DNA of 36,426 nucleotides from Chloroflexota bacterium (GTDB taxonomy: Bacteria > Chloroflexota > Limnocylindria > Limnocylindrales > CSP1-4): assembly GCA_003171255.1 (NCBI GenBank), contig PMYK01000042.1, forward strand, positions 51,583 through 88,008. The letters are read 5' to 3'. Positions 7,921-15,876 of the stretch are shown in pieces (within the stretch, counting starts at the first letter, position 1; every line of letters begins with the position of its first letter). Under the pieces are notes generated by a model. The model did not search any database and had not been told where the DNA came from. It saw nothing but the letters and a program-made list of their open reading frames with translations. The translations under genes and the position numbers were made by a program.

Positions 7921-8622
7921 TTGACGAAGGCCATCATCTGGGACTTCGACGACACGCTGGCGCGGCGGTCGGGGCGGTGGAGCGACACGCTCGTGGAGGT
8001 CATGAACCTCGAGGCGCCGGGCCACTCCTGGACCGCTTCGGCGTTCGTGCCGGGCCTCACCAGCGGCTTTCCCTGGCATGAATGGGAACGCGGGCACCCC
8101 GAGCTGTCCGACCCGGACCGATGGTGGGAATCGCTCCGACCCGTGCTTCGCGGAGCCCTCGAGCTGGCCGGCGTTAGCAACCAGGTCGCCGAAAGAGCGT
8201 CGACGAGGTTCCGCGCCGAATACCTACGGCTCGATCGCTGGTCCGTGTTCCCCGACGCACGGCCGGCCCTGGATCGGCTCCAACAGCACGGCTGGCGCCA
8301 CGCAATCCTGTCGAACCACTGCCCCGAGCTCCCGCAGCTGGTCCGCGGACTCGGCCTGGAGACCTACTTCGACGTGGTCCTGACGTCGGCGGCGATCGGG
8401 TTCGAGAAGCCCCACTCGGAAGCCTTCGCCTGCGCCCTGCGCGAGCTCGGTCACCCGAAATCGGTGTGGATGGTCGGCGACAGCGCCGAGGCCGACATCG
8501 CCGGCGCTCGTCGTGCCGGCATACCCGGGATTCTCGTTCGCCGCCCCGCGCCCGGTTTCGACTATGCACCCGACCTGGCTGTCGCGGTCGAGATGATCGA
8601 GCGAGCGCCGAACATCGGCTGA
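7921..8622 (+). CDS. HAD-superfamily hydrolase (phosphatase-like)
   Basis: A 233-residue HAD subfamily IA hydrolase. Motif I is WDFDDT with the nucleophile Asp8 and the acid/base Asp10. Motif II is AILSNH, motif III is the Lys in GFEKPHSEAF, and motif IV is VGDSAEADIAGARRAG. The helical cap lies between motifs I and II. Such enzymes dephosphorylate small metabolites; the substrate is not evident. The start is TTG at 7921, fixed by the strong Shine-Dalgarno site at 7906-7914. It lies 58 nt after the tRNA and could be co-transcribed with it. It converges with the esterase gene with only 6 nt between stops. Confidence 0.9.
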   Translation: MTKAIIWDFDDTLARRSGRWSDTLVEVMNLEAPGHSWTASAFVPGLTSGFPWHEWERGHPELSDPDRWWESLRPVLRGALELAGVSNQVAERASTRFRAEYLRLDRWSVFPDARPALDRLQQHGWRHAILSNHCPELPQLVRGLGLETYFDVVLTSAAIGFEKPHSEAFACALRELGHPKSVWMVGDSAEADIAGARRAGIPGILVRRPAPGFDYAPDLAVAVEMIERAPNIG

Positions 8623-8628
8623 TCGCCC

Positions 8629-10194
8629 TCAGCCTCCGGCGGGCACCCGCGGATGGGCCACGAAGAAGTCGGCGATTACGCGCGAGGCGTCGCTCGGCCA
8701 GCAATGGCAGCCGCCGTCGATGATCCGAGTCGAGACCGCGCTACCGCCTGAGCAGGCCCAGGCAGTAGTCGTAGCGGCGCCATCGACCGCTACCGTCGAC
8801 TGTTCCGAACAGCCGTCGAGCGAGCGCCAGCGGGCGATGACGTCGGCCATGGGCGAGAAGATGATGTCGACCTTGCCGCCGGCCATCGGAATGGTGCCGT
8901 CGGCGGTGCCGTGGATCGCCAGGACGGAGACGGGCCGCGCGATCGGGCACGGAACGTCGGCGCTGCCGCTGGCCGTGGCCGTGTTGCCCGAGACAGGCGC
9001 GATCGCCGCCACTGTGGCCGACAGCACGCAGCCGAGGCGGTAGGTCATCATTCCGCCGCGCGATTGGCCGGTCACGTAGACGCGATCCGGGTCGACGCCG
9101 TCGGAGGCCTCGATGCTGGTGATGAGCTGGCGGATGAAGACGACGTCGTCGGCGCCGGGATGCTGGCCCCAGGTCGGCCCGCTGCCGAAGGCATCCCAGC
9201 CGTCCGCGACTCCGTCGGGGTAGACGGCGATCCAGCCCAGCCGGTCGGCCTGGGCGTCGAAGCCGGTGGCCGTCTCCGCCTGGAAGCCGCTGCCGAAGGA
9301 GCCGTGCAGGACGACTACCAGCCCGGGTTTGGTGGTCGGGTTCTGCGGTCGATAGACCCGGTAGGTGCGTTCGACGGCATCGGCCTGCATTCGCTCGACC
9401 GTCGTTCGGCCGGTAAGCTGGTTGGCGATCGTGGGCCCGAAGGATTGGACGAAGGAGCCCGACGCACCGACGACACCCACGATGGCTGCGAGCGCCAGGG
9501 CCACCGAAGCCCTCCGGCCGGGGGCGGGGATCGGCCACCGACGATCGAAATCGAGGCTCGACGACCAGCCGAGCAGCCAGCACCCCACGGCGGCCGACCA
9601 GAGGGCGGCGAGACCTTCGACCGGCTCTATCGCCAGAAGCTGAGGTTCGGGCGCCGAACGAGCGGCCCAGGCAATGGCCCACGTCGAGACCACGACCATG
9701 GCGACGGCGAGCCCGGCCGACAGCCAGGCCAGCCCGGGGCCGCGCCGGCGGACCGCCACCGCGGCGGCCACCAGGCCCATCGGCACGAACACGAGGACGA
9801 GCCAGGCGGTCGTCGCAGCCGGCCCGCTGACCCCGTAGCCGCCCGGGTCGCTCGGCATCTGGATCGCGAAGAGGAAGCGGAGGCCGAGGAGTGCCGGCAC
9901 CGGGCCCAGTGCGGCCCAGCGCAGCCGCGGCGAGGCCACACGCATGGCCAGGCCGAGGCAGACGGCAGCCTCCAGGATGCCCATCGCCGACACGACGAGA
10001 ACGAGCGGCCAGTGCCATGTCGAATTGCTGAAGAAGCGTTCCGGCCGCGAAATCAACGAGTGGCCAATGTTGGACTGGGTGACCTCGATAGCCGCGACGA
10101 CGGCCCAAGCGACCGGTGCAAGAACACCGGCCAGGCCCGCGGCCCTCTGGAATCTGGATTTGCCGGCCATGAAGGCGATCGGCGGCGTGGTCAT
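8629..10194 (-). CDS. Membrane protein fused to a PHB depolymerase/feruloyl esterase-like hydrolase
   Basis: A 521-residue two-part protein. Residues 15-250 contain about seven hydrophobic segments resembling the DUF998 membrane family (first segment LAGVLAPVAWAVVAAIE; SNIGHSLISRPE between spans). Residues 275-521 form an alpha/beta hydrolase of the poly(3-hydroxybutyrate) depolymerase/LpqC group. The oxyanion region is VVLHGSFGSG, the nucleophile Ser378 is in GQSRGG, the acid is probably Asp432 in HGTADGTIP, and the catalytic His is probably His497 in GGCHCWP. The enzyme domain is therefore tethered to the membrane, likely on the outside. ATG at 10194 is chosen for its GGAGG about 7 nt upstream; an extension to 10278 is possible but has no such site. 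Confidence 0.88.
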   Translation of the reverse strand: MTTPPIAFMAGKSRFQRAAGLAGVLAPVAWAVVAAIEVTQSNIGHSLISRPERFFSNSTWHWPLVLVVSAMGILEAAVCLGLAMRVASPRLRWAALGPVPALLGLRFLFAIQMPSDPGGYGVSGPAATTAWLVLVFVPMGLVAAAVAVRRRGPGLAWLSAGLAVAMVVVSTWAIAWAARSAPEPQLLAIEPVEGLAALWSAAVGCWLLGWSSSLDFDRRWPIPAPGRRASVALALAAIVGVVGASGSFVQSFGPTIANQLTGRTTVERMQADAVERTYRVYRPQNPTTKPGLVVVLHGSFGSGFQAETATGFDAQADRLGWIAVYPDGVADGWDAFGSGPTWGQHPGADDVVFIRQLITSIEASDGVDPDRVYVTGQSRGGMMTYRLGCVLSATVAAIAPVSGNTATASGSADVPCPIARPVSVLAIHGTADGTIPMAGGKVDIIFSPMADVIARWRSLDGCSEQSTVAVDGAATTTAWACSGGSAVSTRIIDGGCHCWPSDASRVIADFFVAHPRVPAGG

Positions 10195-10266
10195 GGAGTC
10201 CCTCCGCTGCTGTGACGCGAGGCATTTTGCGCGCTTGCCACCGGCCTTCGCCAGGACAAAACCCAA

Positions 10267-10294
10267 TTCACCACGCACCAGCGCCCTTTACGAT
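10267..10294 (+). promoter_or_regulatory. Candidate promoter upstream of the single-span protein/prsW unit
   Basis: TTCACC (10267-10272), a 16-nt spacer and TACGAT (10289-10294), about 40 nt before the ATG at 10336. It lies in the divergent gap with the esterase gene. Confidence 0.4.
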
Positions 10295-10335
10295 GTGACG
10301 ACGCCACCACCGCGGACTGGAGGAACCGTAACCCG

Positions 10336-11058
10336 ATGAGCGACTTTCCTCCAGACAGGGCCGCCCCGGGTCAAGGGGCTGGGGACCCCGGAACCACCAC
10401 TGGCGCACCGACCGGAGCGCCGCGCTGGGCGATCCCCGCGGTGCCTCCGGCGCCCCAGGGCTGGCCCGGAGCGATGCCGTCCGGGCCCGTCCCGTCGGCG
10501 CGTACCTTCACCTTCAATCGGGAGCGCTGGCTGCCGACCATCGTCGTGGCCACCATCATCGCGGGCGTGGTCCTCGGTGGGATCGGCCTCGACAAGGCAA
10601 TCGCCGCCCCGAGCGCCGGGAAGGTCGCGGTCGGCGGCTCTGTGACCATAACCGCAGCCCCCGGCTGGGTCCTCGCCCCTCAGCAGGATGTTCCTTCGAC
10701 CGGCATCGAGCTGCAGAAGTCAGACGCAATCCTGACTGCCCAGGTCGTCTCGTCGAGCTTCGGTGGCACCTCGGACTCGATGCTGGCGGAGCAGGAGAAC
10801 GCGCTCCAAGGCGACACCGCCACCGTCACCTACGGCGATGTTCACCAGACGTCGATCAGCGGCCACGACACCACGTACGTGGCCTTCAACGCATTCGTCA
10901 CGTCGGGTCAGCGGTCCGGCATCGTCGACGGCGAACTGGTCTGTATGGTCGTCAATTCCAACGCCGTCGTCATCATGGTCGGGGCGCCGCAGGGAGACCT
11001 GGACCCGGTGATCGACGACGTAGCCGCAATGCTCAAGAGCGTGGGAGTCGGACTGTGA
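10336..11058 (+). CDS. Single-span membrane protein with Pro-rich cytoplasmic tail, unknown function
   Basis: A 240-residue protein. Residues 1-60 are rich in Pro, Gly and Ala and probably disordered inside the cell. One hydrophobic span at about 67-87 (TIVVATIIAGVVLGGIG) is followed by a 150-residue outer domain of alternating strands (VAVGGSVTITAAPGWVLAP, AILTAQVVSSSFGG). I recognise no family. The fold-like pattern recalls secreted actinobacterial or chloroflexotal single-anchor proteins. The ATG has GGAGG at about 10319, 12 nt upstream. Its TGA stop overlaps the GTG of the PrsW gene (GTGA), so the two are translated together and probably work together. Confidence 0.8.
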   Translation: MSDFPPDRAAPGQGAGDPGTTTGAPTGAPRWAIPAVPPAPQGWPGAMPSGPVPSARTFTFNRERWLPTIVVATIIAGVVLGGIGLDKAIAAPSAGKVAVGGSVTITAAPGWVLAPQQDVPSTGIELQKSDAILTAQVVSSSFGGTSDSMLAEQENALQGDTATVTYGDVHQTSISGHDTTYVAFNAFVTSGQRSGIVDGELVCMVVNSNAVVIMVGAPQGDLDPVIDDVAAMLKSVGVGL

Positions 11059-12590
11059 CCGCGTTCGTCGATCGGGGCTCCTCGGGCATGCAGGCCCCAG
11101 CCGGCGCCCAGATCCCTGCCGGGCCGTCGAGCCCGGCTCCCTCACCCACCCCGACCGCGCAGCGCTGGGGAAAGCAGGCCTCGATCATCCAGCCCACCCA
11201 GCCGGCCTTCTGGCTGTTCTGCGTTCTGCTCGCGATCGGCGGCTACCTCTTCGTTCAGGAACAGTCGCTGATGAGCACCCTCACGACGGCGTTCCTGCTG
11301 TCGTGGGTTCTGGTTCTGGCGTACGCGGTCCCCGTCGCCCTGATCATCTATCGGCTCGATCTGTTCGAACGCGAACCCAAGCTGATGCTGGCGGCGGCGG
11401 TGCTGTGGGGCGGCGTGGTGGCGACAAGTCTGGCGGCCAACGCCAATGAGGCCTGGCTGTCGCTCCTGAGCAAGGTGGCGTCGCCCGACTTCGCCACCCA
11501 ATGGGGGGCCGCGATCGTCGGCCCGGGAGTCGAAGAGACGCTCAAGCTGATGGGCGTCGTCATCCTTTTCCTGATCGCCTCGAGCGAGTTCGACGGCGTC
11601 ATGGACGGCTTCGTCTACGGCGCAATGGTCGGCCTCGGCTTCACCGTTGTCGAGGACGTGTCGTACTTCATCAACGCCGTAGCGTCCGCGCAGGGAGCGG
11701 TCGACCAGTCGGGGCCTGTCCTCGACACCTTCCTGATCCGGGTGGTCGGCGGCGGCCTTTATGGCCACGTCCTGTTCACCGGTCTGACCGGAACGGGGTT
11801 CGCCTTCTTCGTCACTCAGCGTGCCGCGACCATGCCGAAGCGCCTCATGGGCGCCGGGCTGTGCATCGCGGCCGGCGTGTCGGCCCACGTCGTCTGGAAC
11901 TCGCCCTGGATGGACTCGGTCCTGACGACCAGCGGCGGCGCGAATCCCAGCGTCGTGCAATGGGTCGAGTACGGCACGCTCAAGGGCATGCCGTTCCTGA
12001 TCCTGCTCGGCGCGCTGGTCTTCTTCGCGACGCGGAGCGAGGAGTCCAACTACCGGGCCATCGTCGCCGGTGAGCCCGATCCGATGGTGGTCACGGACGA
12101 CGAGATCCGATCGCTCAGAAGCCTGTGGGCACGGCGGTCGGCTCGATCGGCTGCCGGTCGACTTCGCGGCCCGGCCGGCTCGCGGCTGACCGGACGCTTG
12201 CAGGCGGCCCAGATCGAGTACGCGATGATCCGAAGCGGAGCCGACGCGCTGACCGATCCCGCGCTGGACGCCCAGCGTCTGAAGATCCGAGGGCTCCGAG
12301 CCGAACTCGCGGCCCCGGTTGCGGTCGTCGAAGCCGCGCCTTCGGTCCCCGTCGAGGCGCCTGCCGTCTCGACGTCGGCTCCGGAGACCGCGTGGCTGCC
12401 AACCCACGTCGTGCCCGCAGGCGGTGTGGTCGCCTGGGACGTTCCCGACCCCGCCCGCCGGCCGATCGCAAGACTCGCAGAACGTGTCGAGCTCGTCGTT
12501 CTGTCGCAGGCAGGGGCGTGGGCCCAGGTCCGCGGCGTCAATGGCTGGACCGGCTGGGTGGATGGTCGGCTGCTGATCCAGAGGCGCTAG
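11055..12590 (+). CDS. prsW: PrsW-family intramembrane protease with C-terminal SH3-like domain
   Basis: A 511-residue polytopic protein. The PrsW glutamic-protease signatures are visible: GPGVEETLKL with Glu160-Glu161 and Lys164, FDGVMDGFVYG at 179-189, VVED with Glu200, His238 in YGHVLFTGLTG and His278 in SAHVVWN. In Bacillus, PrsW cleaves the anti-sigma factor RsiW; family members also act on other single-span proteins. After the membrane domain (about 330) comes a charged linker with a helix, then an Ala/Pro-rich stretch and a C-terminal SH3-like domain at about 455-511 ending GWTGWVDGRLLIQ. It is translationally coupled to the single-span protein upstream, an obvious substrate or partner candidate, though this is inference. 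Confidence 0.9.
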   Translation: MTAFVDRGSSGMQAPAGAQIPAGPSSPAPSPTPTAQRWGKQASIIQPTQPAFWLFCVLLAIGGYLFVQEQSLMSTLTTAFLLSWVLVLAYAVPVALIIYRLDLFEREPKLMLAAAVLWGGVVATSLAANANEAWLSLLSKVASPDFATQWGAAIVGPGVEETLKLMGVVILFLIASSEFDGVMDGFVYGAMVGLGFTVVEDVSYFINAVASAQGAVDQSGPVLDTFLIRVVGGGLYGHVLFTGLTGTGFAFFVTQRAATMPKRLMGAGLCIAAGVSAHVVWNSPWMDSVLTTSGGANPSVVQWVEYGTLKGMPFLILLGALVFFATRSEESNYRAIVAGEPDPMVVTDDEIRSLRSLWARRSARSAAGRLRGPAGSRLTGRLQAAQIEYAMIRSGADALTDPALDAQRLKIRGLRAELAAPVAVVEAAPSVPVEAPAVSTSAPETAWLPTHVVPAGGVVAWDVPDPARRPIARLAERVELVVLSQAGAWAQVRGVNGWTGWVDGRLLIQRR

Positions 12591-12656
12591 CCACAACCAC
12601 GGCAACCGTGAAACGACGGCCGACACGCTCCCCCGGCCGCCAGCCATAGAGCCGAA

Positions 12657-15350
12657 CTAGTCCTGGGCCGCCTCGATCCGGATCCTGGCGTCGACGATCA
12701 CGGCGCCCTCGGGGCGGACGATCACCGGGTTGCAGTCCATCTCGGCGATCTCCGGATGTTGCTCGACCATTGCGGCAACCCGCAGGAGCAGCTCCTCGAG
12801 GCCGGCCACGTCGCACTTGGGTGCGCCGCGGAAGCCGTCCAGAAGCGGGAACGTACGTAGCGAAGTCACCATCTCGTGGGCGTCGCGGTCGGTCAGTGGC
12901 GTGATGCGGACCTTGACGTCCTTGAGAACCTCGACCGCCGTGCCACCGGCTCCGCAGGCAACGACCGGGCCGAAGAGCTTGTCGTGGACGACCCCGACGA
13001 GCATTTCGACGCCGCCGGACGGGACCATCTGCTGGACGAAGAACTTCTCGACGGTCGTGCCCTGAGCGGCGATCCGCGCGGCCATCTCGACGGCGGCTTG
13101 CGTGACCTCGGCCGCGCCCTCGAGATTGAGGACGACCGCCTTGGCCTCGGTCTTGTGGATCAGCTTGGGGGCGACGCCCTTGAGAGCGACCTTGCCGCCG
13201 ATCGCCTCGGCCGCGGCGCCGGCTTCTTGCGGAGTTGCCGCGAGACGCCATGACGCCATCGGAACGCCGTAGCTGCCGAGCAGCCTGGCGACCTCGTCGG
13301 GGAGCAGCCAGCGCGACTTGTCGTCGCCGGCCCCTTCGAGCGAGGCCAGCACGCCGGCGATGAGGGCCTTGCCCTCGGAGGCCTTGATGTCGCCGTACTG
13401 TGGGACCGTGCCCTCGGGCGTCTCGGTCCAGATGCCATATCGAACGGCGTGGGCCAGGGCTCGGGCGGCGTCTTCCGGGAACGGATAAGACGGCAGGGAG
13501 AGGCCGTTGGTCTTGAGCGAATCGGGCGTGCCCTTGCTCGAGAGGAAGACCGACAACAGCGGGATCTCGCGCGGCAGGTCGAGCGCAGCCTCGCGAATAC
13601 CCGCGGCGATCGACTCGGGGTTGGTCACCAGGACCGGGACGTACAGAATGATGATGGCGTCGATGCCGTCCCACTCGGCCAGGATCTTGAGGGCCTTGCG
13701 GAACGACTCGGGCGGAGCCGCGGCGATCATGTCGACCGGGTTGTTGTAGCCGGCCTCGGGCGGGAGGAACTCGGCCAGCTTGGCCTTGATCTCGTCCGGA
13801 ACCTGCGGCACGACAAGGCCGTCCGCCTCGCATGCGTCGGCGCACAGGATGCCGGGGCCGCCGCCGTTGGTCAGGATCGCGACACGGTTCCCCTTGGGGC
13901 GCGGCTGGTTGGCCAGTAGCGTGGCAACGTCGAAGAACTCACCCAGCGTATCGGTGCGGATGACGCCGGCCTGCTGGAAGAGCGCGTCAACGGTCACGTC
14001 CGAGGCGCCCAGGAGGGCGCCGGTGTGGGACGAGGTGGCGCGGGCGCCGGCCGATGAGCGACCGCTCTTGACCACCAGGATCGGCTTCTGGCGCCCGACG
14101 TGACGCGAGATGCGGGCGAACTTGCGCGGGTTGCCGATCGACTCCAGGTACAGCGCGATCACGTCGGTGGCCGGATCGTCGGCCCAGTACTGGATGAAAT
14201 CGTTGCCCGAAAGGTCGGCCTTGTTGCCGACCGAGATGAAGGTCGAGAGCCCGAGCGAGAGGCTGTTGGCGTATTCGATGACGGCCAGGCCGAGCGCGCC
14301 CGACTGCGACAGAAAGCCGACGTTGCCCTTCAAAGGTGCGTTGGGCGAGAACGTGGCGTTCATTCGGACGTCGTCGTGGGTGTTTATGACGCCCATGCAG
14401 TTGGGCCCGATGACGCGCATGCCGTTTTCACGAGCGACGGCCATCCACTCGCGCTGCATCTCCCGGCCGGCGGGGCCGGCCTCGGCGAAGCCGGCGGTGA
14501 TCACGACCATGCCGTGAACGCCCTTCTGGGCGCACTCCTTTGCGGCGGCCATCACCAGCTTGGCCGGAACGACGATGACGGCGAGATCGACCGGACCCGG
14601 AATGTCCAGGATCGACTTGTAGGCGTGGACGGACTGCACGACGTCGGCGCCCGGGTTGACCGGGTATACGGGACCGTTGAAGCCCCCGTCCATGAGGTTG
14701 TGGAAGACTTCGCCGCCGATGGAGCCGCGCTTGCGGCCGGCGCCGATGACGGCGACCGATCGGGGGGCGAGCATGCCGCGGACGGCATTCATTGCCGCGA
14801 TCTGCTCGCGGGCCTCGAAGCGGGCGCGAGCCTCAGGCGTGATCGATGTCGGGAATTGGACGAGAACCTTGCCCGGCTCGGACTTCATCGTGATGCCGAA
14901 GCCGCTCTCCCGGAAGACGTCGAGCATCTTGTTGTTCTCGGCCAGCACGTCGGCCTCGAACACGGCCACGCCATCGTCGGCAGCGGCCTCGGCCAGGCGC
15001 TTGAGCAGCAAGGTCCCGAGGCCGCGGCCCTGGAACGAGTCGGTGACCGTGAAGCCAACCTCGGCTCGATCGTCGGCGATTCGGTCGTAGCTCGCCTGAC
15101 CCACGACATCGCCGCCATGGACCGCCAGCACGCAACAGTCCTCACAGCCCTCGACGCCGGACCAGCGTCGGGCGGTGGCCTCCAGATCGGCGTTGTCGAC
15201 GGGGAAGCGGAGCCTGCGCGACTCGTCGGTGAGGCCCTTCAGGAAGGCCAGGATCCCGGCTTCGTCGGTGGGATGCGCCGCCCTGATGCGCACCGACGAG
15301 CCATCACGGAGGACTACGTCGATGTCGCGTGGGGAGTAGGTCGTGCTCAT
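12657..15350 (-). CDS. GNAT domain fused to ADP-forming acyl-CoA synthetase (Pat-like or acetate-CoA ligase)
   Basis: An 897-residue fusion. Residues about 15-165 form a GNAT domain with the acetyl-CoA loop QGRGLGTLLL (107-116). From about 195 comes a CoA-binding domain (SVAVIGAGRKRGSIGG), then two succinyl-CoA-synthetase-like domains with His442 in SSHTGALLG, and a C-terminal ATP-grasp domain. ADP-forming synthetases convert acyl-CoA, ADP and phosphate to acid, CoA and ATP through a phosphohistidine, which is present here. GNAT-fused relatives (Pat/PatZ; Streptomyces PatA) acetylate lysines of acetyl-CoA synthetases. The GNAT is at the N-terminus, as in the actinobacterial arrangement. Both roles remain possible. 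ATG at 15350 has a weak AAGG upstream; a longer frame to 15392 was not used. Confidence 0.92.
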   Translation of the reverse strand: MSTTYSPRDIDVVLRDGSSVRIRAAHPTDEAGILAFLKGLTDESRRLRFPVDNADLEATARRWSGVEGCEDCCVLAVHGGDVVGQASYDRIADDRAEVGFTVTDSFQGRGLGTLLLKRLAEAAADDGVAVFEADVLAENNKMLDVFRESGFGITMKSEPGKVLVQFPTSITPEARARFEAREQIAAMNAVRGMLAPRSVAVIGAGRKRGSIGGEVFHNLMDGGFNGPVYPVNPGADVVQSVHAYKSILDIPGPVDLAVIVVPAKLVMAAAKECAQKGVHGMVVITAGFAEAGPAGREMQREWMAVARENGMRVIGPNCMGVINTHDDVRMNATFSPNAPLKGNVGFLSQSGALGLAVIEYANSLSLGLSTFISVGNKADLSGNDFIQYWADDPATDVIALYLESIGNPRKFARISRHVGRQKPILVVKSGRSSAGARATSSHTGALLGASDVTVDALFQQAGVIRTDTLGEFFDVATLLANQPRPKGNRVAILTNGGGPGILCADACEADGLVVPQVPDEIKAKLAEFLPPEAGYNNPVDMIAAAPPESFRKALKILAEWDGIDAIIILYVPVLVTNPESIAAGIREAALDLPREIPLLSVFLSSKGTPDSLKTNGLSLPSYPFPEDAARALAHAVRYGIWTETPEGTVPQYGDIKASEGKALIAGVLASLEGAGDDKSRWLLPDEVARLLGSYGVPMASWRLAATPQEAGAAAEAIGGKVALKGVAPKLIHKTEAKAVVLNLEGAAEVTQAAVEMAARIAAQGTTVEKFFVQQMVPSGGVEMLVGVVHDKLFGPVVACGAGGTAVEVLKDVKVRITPLTDRDAHEMVTSLRTFPLLDGFRGAPKCDVAGLEELLLRVAAMVEQHPEIAEMDCNPVIVRPEGAVIVDARIRIEAAQD

Positions 15351-15876
15351 ACTGCCGCCTTCGTTCGTGCTGGTGAGGGCTGCGGGGCCCAATGCGCAGA
15401 CACGCTCCGCACTGGAGTTGCGCTGCTGGGGGCATCAGCGATGTTTGTGCGAGCTTCGGGGATCGGGCGCAACAACGGGAAGGGCCAATGGACGCGCGAT
15501 GCGGGCCGGAAGTCCCGGGTCGGTTGGTAACAATCGCCGTCCGACGGGCGCAGGGCCGAGGCGCCCCCCAAGCACCTCACCGAGCGGACCCATACGTCCG
15601 TGAGCGAGGAGCGCAGCAGGCAACGAAGGCATCGGCCGGCTGACGGCGATCGGCCTAGGTCCCATGACCAGGTGTCAACTGTCACCGGTCCCCCGCGCCG
15701 GTGTTTCGGGGCACCGCCCGAAAGGGGCCCGGGGCGCTTGGGCCCATCGGACGGGGCCCTTCGGCGCGACGGTCGAATAAGTGCAGTCAGGTGTCTTCTT
15801 GGCCCCTTGCGAGGGGCCTTACAGAGCCCGAAGATGGGTTTCGCGATGGCACTTGAGGTGCAAGGATCCTGGTGCC
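15351..15876. other. Divergent intergenic region with several stem-loops, no gene seen
   Basis: Between the synthetase and the SH3-like protein I see no convincing coding region. It holds three perfect inverted repeats: CACCGG/CCGGTG (15683-15688, 15698-15703), TTTCGGG/CCCGAAA (15704-15710, 15717-15723) and GGCCCCT/AGGGGCC (15801-15807, 15812-15818). The octamer CAGGTGTC occurs twice (15669-15676, 15788-15795). It must also hold the promoters of both flanking genes, but only a weak GATCCT 6 nt before the ATG at 15877 was noticed. Confidence 0.5.
15801..15820 (+). terminator. Short GC-rich stem-loop, possible terminator or leader hairpin
   Basis: GGCCCCT, loop TGCG, AGGGGCC, then only TT. The stem is perfect (7 bp), but the U-run is too short for a confident intrinsic terminator. 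It may instead be part of a structured leader of the gene at 15877. Confidence 0.3.

Noticed and set aside
15801-15820. GGCCCCT/AGGGGCC stem as a firm terminator
   Set aside because: Only two T residues follow and no gene ends upstream on the plus strand; kept as a low-confidence stem-loop.
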